Assembly (NCBI RefSeq): GCF_004359215.1 | Contig: NC_090621.1 | Location: forward strand, 4,262,354 to 4,279,790 | DNA: 17,437 nucleotides | Direction of reading: 5' to 3' | Source of the DNA: Bremia lactucae | Lineage: Eukaryota > Oomycota > Peronosporomycetes > Peronosporales > Peronosporaceae | Shown here: one piece after another, positions 8,419 through 17,078 of the stretch | Layout of the letters: every line of letters starts with the position of its first letter | Position numbering within the stretch: the stretch's first letter is position 1 | Notes under the pieces: model-generated | Seen by the model: only the letters and a program-made list of their open reading frames with translations | Told to the model about the DNA's origin: nothing | The model's database searches: none | Translations under genes and position numbers: made by a program

Positions 8419-9124
8419 TGGCGAGGATCATTGAATGAGTCTGTCAGTGTTTTTAGACATTGGCATGTCTGAGTTAATAAACTCTAATGTTTAACACATT
8501 AATTCTGAGCCCGACTCAGTAGAAATAAGTGGAACGGCACGTACTCCGTCGAGTGACACTCGTTATAATAACTTTTCACTAAATGCTGAAAGCATTGTTA
8601 GCCAAAGGCCGAATGATCAAGGGTTCAATATCTCTGAGATACGTGGAGTAGCACGTCTAAGTCCACCAAGTGTGGTCGGCCGAGGTGGCATCATACTGAA
8701 TGCCAGTAGTGACACTATTAGCAGTTCGCCATGGCATTTTGGGTCAAACCCTCCTAATGCACTTGAAGCGGCACGTAAACGTTCGCTGGATAAGGAAGTT
8801 GAGTTACCTAACTCCTTGTCGGATGTCAAATCCGACACCATGTCTTGTATAGAACCAATACAGGCTGGAAAACCCGGGGACGTGAAAATTTCCGGCCTTT
8901 AAGAGGCATATTGTCTCCACTCCAAGACAGGGTGAACACGAAGCATGTATACCCTCACAAAGTGATACGAGTGAGCAACTACAGACGCTTGTAAATGGCG
9001 TGACCGGTAACATTGAGGGGGGAGTTAGCCTTGCGGCAATCCCCTCGTTACATGCTCTTTTGGATCTAGACGAAATGTCTATTCATGAGTGCGGTTGAGC
9101 CTTTAAGCTGGTGACTTATCTGAA
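8419..9124 (+). pseudogene. Element B protease-RT linker, degenerate
   Basis: Short open stretches in changing frames look protein-like, for example GRGGIILNASSDTISSSPWH from about 8678, and ATG/GTG-rich pieces near 8930-9100 (VSLAAIPSLHALLDLDEMS). There is no recognisable enzyme motif. It is probably the spacer polypeptide between protease and RT, broken by several frameshifts and stops. Confidence 0.5.
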
Positions 9125-9718
9125 ATGGTGGTTATTCGACCTATGGCTGAGCTAAACTCATCGTCACTTCTCGACGATGCTGTCCTGGATGACACAAAAG
9201 CTGAACTTAGTGCGCGAAATGGATCATCGCTCCTTAAAGATCCTACGGATCCCTTAAATTCCCAAATTAAGGAAGTTCAAGATGTGGTATGTAATAACCC
9301 ACCATCTGTTTTACCTCCGGATAGAGGTGTTCGTCATGAAATTGACTTAGTTCCGGGAACCAAATACTGTGTCACAAAACAATGGCCTTTACCAAGGGAG
9401 CACTGTGACGTCATTGACGATTTTTGCCGTGCTAAGCACGAGGCTGGAATGGTACGAGAGAGCAAATCTCCTCAATTAACACCGACATCTTGTGTCAAAA
9501 AGCCAAATGGTAAAAAACGCATTGTACATGATTATAATTAGCTTAATGCTGCCACTATACCAGCAGAAACCTCCATTCCTAGAAAGGATGTTCTTCAGAA
9601 CAATATGGTGGGATGTACAATGTACAGTGCATTGGACTTAGTCGATGGTTACTACCAATTGCTCATGCGAGCAAGCGACATCCCGCTTACAGCGGTTAGC
9701 ACCCCAAGCGCCGGAGAA
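9125..9718 (+). pseudogene. pol: Element B reverse transcriptase, N-terminal part only
   Basis: A clean frame to 9541 carries the start of a Ty3/gypsy RT: IDLVPGTKYCVTKQWPLPRE, then KKPNGKKRIVHDYN and a stop (TAG at 9539). Reading on gives LNAATIPAETSIPRKDVL and YSALDLVDGYYQLLM, the first catalytic Asp motif. After DIPLTAVSTPSA near 9700 the sequence jumps straight to the RNase H tail. The palm region with the Y-x-D-D box is missing, so this RT cannot be active. Confidence 0.85.
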
Positions 9719-9866
9719 TTGTCCGACGGCTATCCTTTTTTGCGGAATACAACTTCGAGGTGAAGTATTAACCCGGCAAGCAAAATCTTTGGGCGATGCG
9801 TTATCACACAGGCCGGATTATGAACTTTCTCATTTTACGACTATCTCGTCACCTATTCCTGAATAA
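9719..9866 (+). pseudogene. pol: Element B RNase H C-terminal remnant
   Basis: RLSFFAEYNFEVKY, a stop and PGKQN in one frame, then GDALSHRPDYELSHFTTISS in another, match the end of the Ty3/gypsy RNase H (the usual ADALSRRPD signature). The body and its catalytic residues are absent through the upstream deletion. Confidence 0.75.
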
Positions 9867-11032
9867 ATCCGTTCGGCTTACGCCAAGGATGAACAGTGTG
9901 TAGCTCTGCTACGAGCCTTAAAGAACTCGGATTCGGGTATTTAATTACCGGCACGTTTGCGTGCAAGGTTATATCGATTTTCTATCGATAACAACCTGTT
10001 GCTTTATTGCACAGACGTCGCGGACCCTCCGCGTGTCGTTGTTCCTCATGATGAGGATTTGAAGCACCAAATCCTCTATGAGGCACACGATACTGTCCTC
10101 GGTGGTCATCTCGGTAGCGAAAAGACCTACGGCTCTATAAGCCAGAGTTATTGGTGGCCTTAACTTTATAAATGGGTCAGCACATATGTTCGCACATGCG
10201 GAACGTGCCAACGAGTTAAACCCTCGGCACATACTGCTGCGCCACTGGCGAGTCTTCCCGTCCCCATAGGTTGGTGGGAGTCCATTAGTATGGATTTTGT
10301 TCTTGGGCTACCGAAAGATTCAGCCGGTAACTCCGGTATAGTGGTCTTTGTTAACCATTTGAGCAAAATGGCTCACTTAGCGGCTGTGCCGGATTCCATT
10401 GATGGAGAGGGTACAGCTAAGCTGTTTATTGATCGCGTGTTTTGGCAACACGGTTTGCCAGTGGCAATTGTCTCTGATTAAGATCTCCGTTTCACGGGTA
10501 AATTCTGGAAATCTTTTTTCGAGTGCTTGGCACCAGATTGGATATGTCCACTGCGGACCATCCGTAGACCGATGGTCAAGCTGAACGTGTCAATCGCGTC
10601 ATTGAAGACGTTTTACGCAGCGTGTTTGCTCAGACACCAAAGCGCTGGAGCTCAATGCTCCCAGTGGTGAAGTTTGCATTTAATAACGCTGTACATGGCT
10701 CTACAGGCATACTCCGTTCTATGTCAACGGTCTTGCCCACCCACGCGTTCCATTCACGATACCACTGCGTGGTTCAGGGCTTGGTGGGGGAGACTTGGCC
10801 GGTAGGCTTGCTGATATCAGCCCTGTTACCGTTCGGAAACAAGTAAGCGAGTTTCTCGCGACGCGATTTTGTATGTAAGGGATACGATGGCTGATAGCCA
10901 AGACAAACAAAAAGAACAAGCATATGCCAAAGGCAGAAGCTGTATTAACTCTTATATAGTCGGAGACCGAGTTTCTTACTAAACGTTAAATATCTACCTA
11001 CCAACTCGGTTTCCGCGGTCTTCAAGACCAAA
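9867..11032 (+). pseudogene. pol: Element B integrase, zinc-binding and catalytic core, broken
   Basis: The HHCC finger is visible (His in YEAHDT and GGHLGSEKTY, Cys pair in RTCGTCQ), with an in-frame stop at 10161. The catalytic core has Asp at 10293 (MDFVLGLP), Asp at 10476 (VAIVSD, followed by a stop at 10479) and Glu at 10583 (QAERVNRVIEDV). The last two are 107 nt apart, which with a single-base shift gives the classic D-x35-E spacing. Another stop replaces a residue at about 10564. From about 10700 the frame shifts repeatedly. Confidence 0.88.
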
Positions 11033-11420
11033 TTGCGCCCGCGTTTTATTGGACCATTCACGGTCGTGGCCAATAAGGGCCTAGCTTATACGCTAAACCT
11101 TCCAAGCAAGTTGCGTACACACTCTGTGTTCTACGTTGGCTTGCTTAAGCCATATCGTGACCCTTCCCATGTGGACTTAAAGGCGCTTGCGCCAATACAG
11201 GCGGTCGTGCCGCAGATTGCTGCATCCTCACCAGGATGTCCGACTGGCCCTCTAAACGAGGCTGCTGACGCTCCAGTGTTGAAAGACGGTATCGAACCGC
11301 CTCAAAAGAGCTCTCAACCCGAGCAAGGACCTCACGAGGAAGTTGCACCTCGTGTCGTAGAGCATCAAATGCTTCCGCCGAAATTTCGGCTCCCTCCCGC
11401 GCTGCTTGATGCACGAAGAA
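11033..11420 (+). pseudogene. pol: Element B integrase C-terminal (GPY/F-type) domain and linker
   Basis: KLRPRFIGPFTVVANKGLAY, then LRTHSVFYVGLLKPYRDPSH, is the SH3-like GPY/F tail of Ty3/gypsy integrases. A Pro/Glu-rich linker runs to the chromodomain. The frame (to 11467) is open, but it slips out of register with the chromodomain near 11420. Confidence 0.85.
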
Positions 11421-11627
11421 ACCTTAAGGTTTTATGTGGAGAAACTTTTAAAGCGACGTCGTCGTGAGGGTCAATACCAGTATCTGGTGAAGTGGCTAGG
11501 GTACCCCTCTTCTGAAAACTCTTGGGAGTTCGAGGTACCTCTTCGGAAAGATTGCCCGTACGCCGTTGACGTTTTTGAGCGCCAAGCTCAGGGTCAACTC
11601 GCTTCAAACGACGCTTCCCACCACTAA
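11406..11627 (+). pseudogene. pol: Element B chromodomain, C-terminal to integrase
   Basis: The frame reads FYVEKLLKRRRREGQYQYLV, then KWLGYPSSENSWEFE, with the conserved Tyr/Trp positions and ENSWE motif of chromodomains. In chromoviruses such domains bind methylated histone tails and steer integration to heterochromatin. The domain itself is uninterrupted, although the upstream integrase is broken. Confidence 0.88.
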
Positions 11628-11645
11628 ACGTGAGATTACGTGGAT

Positions 11646-11880
11646 CTAAAGCCTCAGTGCGGCTTCGATCCTTGGTTGTACGGTCAACCGAAGCACTGAA
11701 ATATTGGCTAGGCCTTTCTTCGTTTTGTGGTATAAATGCCGAGCGTAATTGGCCTTTGGCCTTAAGCTTAGTAAAGTCGAAGCGAAGCTTCCGTTCCAAT
11801 TGAACATCACCTCTATCCGCAGACTCTCTGGTATTCCAGATATTACGGACTTTGCGGGCCCGGCGAACCCCATTTCTCAA
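11646..11880 (-). pseudogene. Element B antisense frame, distal part
   Basis: Two overlapping minus-strand frames look protein-like here: one from 11880 (open to 11365, overlapping the chromodomain on the other strand) and one from 11873 to 11646. I cannot decide which continues the antisense protein read from 12481, since the first segment ends in a stop near 11843. No family recognised. Confidence 0.3.
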
Positions 11881-12481
11881 ATGAGGCTTCGTTTTCAGTC
11901 CTTGTTCCTTTTGAAAACAAAACGATCGGAATTTTCTTCATGGAGGTTATCGTAGCCCCACGGGCTTGATCACGTAAACGCGTCAGATACTGGCTTCGCG
12001 TCATTACCTTCGGCGTAAGGTATAGTTCATGAAGAGCGTCGCGGGCAGCGATCTCATCCGGCATCCTCGCCGGGTGACCAAAGATCTAGATGGCCAAGCT
12101 ATAACTTGCTATCTCTTTAAGACGCTCGTCCGCACTAAGCGGAGTGAATCTATATTCACTATGAGCATTAGCTTTCGCTATCTCGGCAGCTCGACGACGA
12201 GCTCTTTCCTCTATGAGGATTATCTGCTCTTGCTCTTCATCGAGCGGATTCGTAATGATGTTGCACTTGGGGTCCCGTGTCCTGCTAAATGCAGTTAAGA
12301 CATCAGTGGGACCACGTTTTGGGAACGGATTCGGGACTCGCCGACATTCATCCGGAGGAGAAGCCGTGAGCGAACGCCGCTCCTTTTCCCCCTCCTCTGA
12401 TTGAGAATGACTTCCAAAGTCCACCATTCCCTCATCGTCGAGGAAGGTGCTCAGAGTCTGTGACTCACGCTTGATTGTCAT
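11843..12481 (-). pseudogene. Element B antisense reading frame with one internal stop
   Basis: The first ATG on the minus strand is at 12481. The frame runs to a TAG at 12086-12088, then stays open in the same frame to 11843, about 213 codons with a single stop. The upper part is Glu/Arg-rich (DEEQEQIILIEERARRRAAE, likely helical or coiled). The lower part has MPDEIAARDALHELYLTPKV and IPIVLFSKGTRTENEASF. It lies between the chromodomain and the purine tract, antisense to the element. The last block resembles a block in the antisense frame of element A (15609-15662). Function unknown; chance openness is unlikely at this length but not excluded. Confidence 0.55.
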
Positions 12482-12579
12482 TAGACAAAGGATATAAAAA
12501 CACAACCGAACGGTTAGCTGTTTAGGTTCCAACCTCAAAGAGGAAATGAAGCGAATGTTGTCACTCGTGTCAACAGTCT

Positions 12580-12588
12580 GATGGGGGG
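12580..12588 (+). other. Polypurine tract of element B
   Basis: GATGGGGGG directly before the 3' LTR start; the G run continues into the LTR, whose expected first base T is G here (12589). Confidence 0.75.
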
Positions 12589-13073
12589 GGTAATGGGGTA
12601 CACATCGGTTGGAGAACCGTTGTTGTGGTACATTTACTTTATGGGCAAAATACCCTTTTATCTAATTTTAAAATAGTTACTTACTTAAATCCCATTTATT
12701 ATGGGTAATAAATGTGGTCACCGCCAGATTTATATCTGGCGGCCAAAATCTATTTTTAATTAGCTAGGGTAAGGTTTTTCGATGTAAGTAATTAAATAAA
12801 GTTCAGTTCCCTTTTTGATCTTAAAGCGTTAAGTGCCTTCCTAAGGCTTGCGCATTGATCTGTAAGAGATAAATGCCTTTCTAAGGTATATCCTCTTGGG
12901 CACTGGTTGCCACTTGGTTCTACGAACCCCTGAATCCCTTGAACTAGGATATCTTAAGCTTTAATAGCTTGTACGACTCCCTGAGTTGTAAAATCCATTT
13001 GTTTAATAGAACTAAGTGACTCTCTGAGTCTGAAGTCTTCCTGTGACTTTAGGAGCGAGGTAGCTCCGCAAAA
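12589..13073 (+). repeat. Element B 3' LTR
   Basis: 485 bp, aligned with 6399-6874 from TAATGGGGTACA onward. It carries about 8 extra bases near 12962-12970. The end is GCTCCGCAAAA where the 5' LTR has GCTCCGCTACA, so the terminal CA is lost. Confidence 0.9.
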
Positions 13074-13078
13074 AGTAG
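13074..13078 (+). repeat. Target-site duplication of element B, right copy
   Basis: AGTAG directly after the 3' LTR, identical to 6394-6398. Confidence 0.85.
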
Positions 13079-13210
13079 ATAGAAGATTGCCACGTCGGAA
13101 AATTAAATATAATAATATCGTTTTACTTTTCTTTATTCTACAAGCTTTAGAACTAACCTTTTGAAGCAAAGACTACTTAGCTATCTGTAATGTTCCTCTG
13201 CACGTCGTGT

Positions 13211-13312
13211 ACCCTTTGCTAGTACTAGACAACCTACACTGATTATAGTGAAGGTCGTGACCACCCCACCTTCACTATAATCAGTGTAGGTTGTCTAGTA
13301 CTAGCAAAGGGT
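13211..13312. repeat. Perfect 45-bp inverted repeat with 12-nt spacer
   Basis: The left arm, 13211-13255, begins ACCCTTTGCTAGTACTAGAC; the right arm, 13268-13312, is its exact reverse complement. The spacer is CGTGACCACCCC. The right arm aligns with the element C 3' LTR (14562-14613); the left arm does not. The left arm is therefore probably an inverted copy of the right. Confidence 0.95.
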
Positions 13313-13325
13313 GTCCCGTTACAGC

Positions 13326-13338
13326 TCGTAGCACTTCG
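13326..13338 (+). other. Diverged primer-binding-like site of element C
   Basis: TCGTAGCACTTCG lies 2 nt after the LTR end TTACA, the same offset and nearly the same sequence as the element B site TGGTAGCACTCG. Confidence 0.4.
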
Positions 13339-13374
13339 TTGTCCGATCAACGACCTACACACGTTCCATCCAAC

Positions 13375-14120
13375 ATGGACATGTTGATTTATGAGGGAGG
13401 GAGCTTTCCAGCCCCTCAAGGAGGCTATCACGCCACGCGTGAAAGGTTTACTCATTTGAGTGACCTTGAACGGAGAGCGTTCGAACAAATGAGGTCGGTT
13501 GTAGACGGGCCAGCCGTTGGCACCATGCTGTCCACTATGGGCATAGATGAACAGCATGCGGCCCATGCGAAGTTCATACAACACGACTTGACGAGGCCCA
13601 AGAGAAAGTAGCCTTGCTTCACCAGTAAGGCTCTCAACACACAGCGGTGTTGAGAGAACAGGGTGCTCGACAGATGGAACTGTTGACTCTACGTTTAAGG
13701 CAGTCGAAGGCGACTCCTTATAAGATGTTCGACGAATTAGACTACGCCATAGAAGCTTGCCGTATCAGTGATGATGCGACGAAAATGAAATTTGGCATGT
13801 TAAACTTAGCCGGACGTGCTAAGTCTTGGGCCTTGGGGCTCAAGTTTCACAATTTATTGTTTTTTGGGGTCGTAGGTCTTTAAGACCCGGCTCAGACAAA
13901 AATTTGAGCCACACCACGTGCCGAATTCTAGGATCGAGCCGAGCTCCCGGATTTGAAGCAGAGCAAGCGTGACCTTCATGCTTTTGCCCAACATACACGA
14001 TACCTGGTCAGTTGTAGCTGACAACAGTCAATGCGACTGGCTTTGGGTCATCTTCAGTGATTGGTTATCATGTTACGTGAGGCGGGCGCTTCTAGAGCGA
14101 ACTCGCGCTAAAACGCACAC
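13375..14120 (+). pseudogene. gag: Element C gag, broken
   Basis: An ATG at 13375 opens MDMLIYEGGSFPAPQGGYHA to a stop at 13611, including ERFTHLSDLERRAFEQMRS. A second frame from 13647 has LLTLRLRQSKATPYKMFDEL and MKFGMLNLAGRAKSWALGLK, the latter typical of the retrotransposon gag capsid domain. After stops at 13881 and about 13913 the same frame gives DLKQSKRDLHAFAQHTRYLV, the C-terminal part of that domain. No zinc knuckle, protease or pol follows. It is related to the element B gag in architecture but distinct in sequence. Confidence 0.75.
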
Positions 14121-14379
14121 TCTTCAGGCACAGCGATGAAGCAATTTGGCCGTCTTCTCTCGCGTGCATAGGTGGTTAATGGGCGCCTAAGGTGACCAAC
14201 AATCTCCTCCTTGCATACCGCACAATCGTGTTTATAACGATTGTCAGGGTTTATTTAGACTTAAATCAACCAAACAATACAGCTAATGTCTTCTTGCATC
14301 AATATTACACAATTTCAAAATATTCGAGCTATATAAGTCGAAATTATAAAGATGAAAATTTTGTGCGCCAATAAAAAAT
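14121..14379. other. AT-rich stretch before the element C 3' LTR
   Basis: No supported gene; a 60-codon frame from 14192 is probably chance. Positions 14251-14325 match 6247-6340 in inverted orientation. Confidence 0.6.
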
Positions 14380-14624
14380 AGTTATTTATACAATAAATTC
14401 AGCAGCAGATAGAAGATCGTTGCGTAGGAAACTAAATATTTAATACAGTTTTATTTCCCTAATTTTAATTCTTTGATTTACCTTTGGTAGCTAAAGCTCC
14501 TTAGCTACTTCGAAACCTTCCTCTCTACCCTTGTGTACATGAAGTTTTGAGGCATCTCACCTACATTGTAATCAGTGTAAGGTTTAATAGTTTCTACCGG
14601 CACTAGTTAAGGGTGCCCCGTTAA
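14380..14624 (+). repeat. Element C 3' LTR
   Basis: It aligns with the split 5' LTR: GTTATTTATA, AGATAGAAGATC, then GTAATCAGTGTAAGGTTTAA and GGGTGCCCCGTTA. Clearly diverged from the 5' LTR. Its outer borders are approximate. Confidence 0.6.
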
Positions 14625-14715
14625 AATTGTGGTACATATTTTCAGATGCGGCTGGTTGTATCTGAAGTCAATTAGTTCGTGTGAAGTAAATTAACTTATC
14701 ACTCATTTGAGCTTC

Positions 14716-14787
14716 AATAAGTGACCACCCTTGTGTATGTGATGCATACAGATGCATACACACTAAAGGATGACGTCTGACGTCATC
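14716..14787 (+). repeat. Diverged fragment of an element A-like LTR
   Basis: GTGACCACCCTTGTGTATGT, GATGCA, then GATGCATACAC and the TGACG palindrome align with LTR A1 around 1023-1097. It carries an exact 9+1+9 palindrome, GATGACGTCTGACGTCATC, at 14769-14787, containing the CRE sequence TGACGTCA. Confidence 0.6.
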
Positions 14788-14799
14788 TGCAAGCTGATA

Positions 14800-15368
14800 C
14801 GTTAAATTAAACACGCTTGCCATGTTGGGATGCACTTCCACAGGGGTCATCTGAAATGGTAGGTAGACCTCGTATACCCCCATCTGTCTAAGGAGACCGA
14901 TGGTGACGCCGACTGTGAGTCGAGCGTCATTCGGGTGAGGGGGACGGTGAAGGCGAAAAGCTATCGGACCGACTCCTCCCACCACGAACAGGACTTGGAG
15001 AGCGAGGGACATCACTCTAGTAACTCGAATCCTTCAACATTATCCTTTTATAGAGGTCCAAGCGAGTCTTCAGGCGTTCATAACCCTGACGAGCTTCGCT
15101 CGGACATCAACGAGATCCGAGGTCAGTCGCGAGATTTGACCCTCAAGATCCGCAATGCGTCGATCAGCAGCGCTTAACGCATGTGACTGAACGGACGAAG
15201 GCAAGGCAGCTGCGATAAATTGGGCGAGGTCGCCACTCCTATCAGGCGCCGCCTACACTAATGGATGCGAGTGGGATTCAACGCTTCCTTGTTGGAAGGT
15301 TGTTTGCCACCGCTCCGTGAGGCAAGGGTATCAGATCCTTGTCTAATGGAAAGGTCACCCGAAGAGTT
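14800..15368 (-). pseudogene. Element A copy 2, antisense region, distal degenerate part
   Basis: On the minus strand, 15252-15070 reads GDLAQFIAAALPSSVQSHAL and SAADRRIADLEGQISRLTSD, a heptad-rich likely coiled coil ending in TGA. From about 15015 leftward, DARLTVGVTIGLLRQMGVYE is also protein-like, in another frame. These pieces may continue the antisense protein at 15369-16401 after frameshifts. A plus-strand frame over the same bases (14935-15177) is probably their shadow. No family recognised. Confidence 0.4.
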
Positions 15369-15873
15369 TTAAAGCTTGGGAACCGATCGATACCCTACGT
15401 ATTGATGTGCCCGGCTTGGTGTCTGCCTATGAAAAGGAGCACCAGCTGAGGCCTCTTCGCTAGTCTTAAATGGACTTGCAGAAGTAGCGTTGTGAAAAGA
15501 ATCAGGGGGTACAGTACCGCCCATGATTGCTTTCACACGCAAGCGGGCGAAAAAAATTCGCTGCGACCGCTGTTTCATCGCATCGGAATGCAAATGAATG
15601 CGGCGCAGGAATTCCGCCTCGTATTGGTCGGGCGTTTCATTTGAACGCAACACGACCGGGATCGGAAAAATATGCCCAAGCGATTTTTCCTGAGCCCTCC
15701 ATGATATAAAGACGCCATAATAATAATGTGCTTCTACGAGAGCGCGCTTTAGGAGCGACACTCTTGGCTCGTTTAAACAAGGCCATTTAGATGGAGGGGG
15801 CATTAATGATATGCCACCTGTCACATAGCCACGTTCTAAACGACTGGCTTGTGACACCAACCGAACACGTTCG

Positions 15874-15912
15874 CGTGTCGTTAGCGGAGCTTTACGCTCC
15901 GCTAACGACACG
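15874..15912. repeat. Perfect 17-bp inverted repeat, 5-nt loop
   Basis: Arms CGTGTCGTTAGCGGAGC (15874-15890) and GCTCCGCTAACGACACG (15896-15912) flank TTTAC. The A1 sequence at this place is only partly self-complementary, so the palindrome is private to A2. It stays in frame in the antisense reading frame. Confidence 0.9.
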
Positions 15913-16065
15913 TCAGAACCATTATGGATTATGGTCTGAGCATAAGGCGTTGTGTTAAACCCAACGGAGAAGCAGCTGCGCATATGTGGGCAGCGCTCCT
16001 ATTATCTGTCGCTGCGCTTTCCAGCGTAGACGACAAGACAGCCATTTTGTGAGCCATGAGAGAAG

Positions 16066-16137
16066 TCTGGATGGGCAATAATGAGTTATTATCATTCCCC
16101 ATCTGGATGGGCAATAATGAGTTATCATCATTCCCCA
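16066..16137. repeat. Tandem duplication, two 36-bp units
   Basis: The unit starting TCTGGATGGGCAATAATGAG occupies 16066-16101 and again 16102-16137 with one change. A1 has a single unit. The unit is 12 codons, so the antisense frame repeats MGNDxNSLLPIQ without a shift. Confidence 0.92.
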
Positions 16138-16517
16138 TGAGCTGGTTGTCCGCATCACTACTATGAGTGACGGCAACGGTGTCGACTCATTCTAGTCGAC
16201 AATGAGCGACGGATCAGCATCCTCGCTTTTAAAGTGGGATGGAGCCTTAAGCACTGTTAACGGGACAGCAGCAGTGGCTGTCGTCGTTTCGACTAAAGCA
16301 TTAGACGCGGCCGGCGAATTAACGCGGCGCGTGCGCTTAGTGTGAGGTTGAGTGGGCGTCTTCGCAGACGACCCACCAACATGACCCCTTTTAGGAGGCA
16401 TCTTTGGCACCGTGTATGGAAACACGTGCGCTAGAGTGATCGAGTAAACTAGCGGCACAAAAGCTGCTCGCAGTTCCTCTCTCCTCTTTGACGAATTTAA
16501 AAATGTAAATTCGTTTT

Positions 16518-16531
16518 AAAAGGGGGGATGG
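16518..16531 (+). other. Polypurine tract of element A copy 2
   Basis: AAAAGGGGGGATGG directly before the TGTAAC LTR start on the plus strand. Confidence 0.65.
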
Positions 16532-17077
16532 TGTAACAGGCTTAAAATGCCCAAATGTTACCATTCACCGTTAAGTACGCTTCGTCTACTTAAGGGGATG
16601 GTCAATTACTAAATAATAGAAATTAGACTCAGCACTCAGGTGTGGTGCACATTTGTGACCAACCCGTGTGTATGTGATGCACATCGGTGCATTCACATTA
16701 GTAGGGATGACGCCTAGCGTCATTCATGATGACGGCTAGCGTCATCCGTTACGCGAGGTATCTGGAAAGATACGCTCGCAATACATATTAAGGGTTATCA
16801 ATAGCGATGACATTTTGATTGGAAAAAAAGGGATTTGTTTTTAACACGGTTAAATATAAATCAGTCGGAAAACTAATTCCTACTTGGTAAGTGCGCAGGA
16901 ATAGCCAGATTACCGCTCCCGTGAAGACACTTAACCAGAGTACTTAGTGCGTTGGGTGAGGTCGCTAACGCACCCACCACAACTACCTCACTGCACGCAA
17001 CAGAAGCTGGCTAAACCACTTCCTCGCTGTGCTAGGGTGTGTATCTAAGTAGAGCGTGGCCGCATTACGACGTGCCC
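16532..17077 (+). repeat. LTR of element A, copy 2 (truncated at right)
   Basis: It aligns with 905-1447, with TGACG palindromes at 16706-16745. The alignment ends at CGACGTGCC (about 17077), where an inverted LTR piece begins. Confidence 0.8.
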
Positions 17078-17078
17078 G

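Larger units (their letters stand above)
6399..13073 (+). mobile_element. Element B: complete but inactive Ty3/gypsy chromovirus-type LTR retrotransposon
   Basis: This 6,675-bp insertion has matching LTRs, a 5-bp target duplication, a primer-binding-like site and a purine tract. Remnants run in the order gag, protease, RT, RNase H, integrase, chromodomain, which is the Ty3/gypsy order. Every coding segment carries stops or frameshifts, and most of RT and RNase H is deleted, so it cannot move on its own. By eye the LTRs differ at roughly 5% of positions plus one 8-base indel, so this is not a recent insertion. It interrupts the 5' LTR of element C. Confidence 0.92.
13074..13323 (+). repeat. 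Element C 5' LTR, right fragment
   Basis: AGTAGATAGAAGATTG onward aligns with 14402-14624 and ends CCCGTTACA at 13323. It differs from the 3' LTR by a long perfect inverted repeat (13211-13312). Confidence 0.7.
13074..14624 (+). mobile_element. Element C: short, degenerate gypsy-like element (right part, left tip at 6370)
   Basis: The 5' LTR (6370-6398 plus 13074-13323), a gag remnant and a 3' LTR (about 14380-14624) define an element with only about 1.05 kb between its LTRs. No pol is present, so it has an internal deletion or was non-autonomous. A diverged primer-binding-like site follows the 5' LTR. Element B split the 5' LTR. Confidence 0.7.
15369..16401 (-). pseudogene. Element A copy 2, antisense reading frame (nearly intact, frameshifted)
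   Basis: It starts at the ATG at 16401 (MPPKRGHVGGSSAKTPTQPH) and is read through three frames: 16401 to about 16190, about 16138 to 15980, then 15983 to a stop at 15369. The N terminus is basic and Ser/Thr-rich. The middle has the duplicated block MGNDxNSLLPIQ. The C-terminal third is better structured: RALVEAHYYYGVFISWRAQ, IPVVLRSNETPDQYEAEF and QRIFFARLRVKAIMGGTVPP. It lies just upstream of the purine tract and LTR of element A but reads the other way. It could be gag of a minus-strand element, but no primer-binding site follows the LTR in that orientation. No known family recognised. Confidence 0.6.

Noticed and set aside
13211..13312. The 45-bp inverted repeat as a MITE
   Set aside because: No target duplication beyond 2 bp is seen, and the right arm aligns with ordinary LTR sequence in the 3' LTR.
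14192..14374. Plus-strand frame of 60 codons
   Set aside because: AT-rich, overlaps a repeated non-coding segment and has no protein-like pattern.
14935..15177. Plus-strand frame of 80 codons
   Set aside because: Its heptad-like look mirrors the better minus-strand coiled-coil frame over the same bases.
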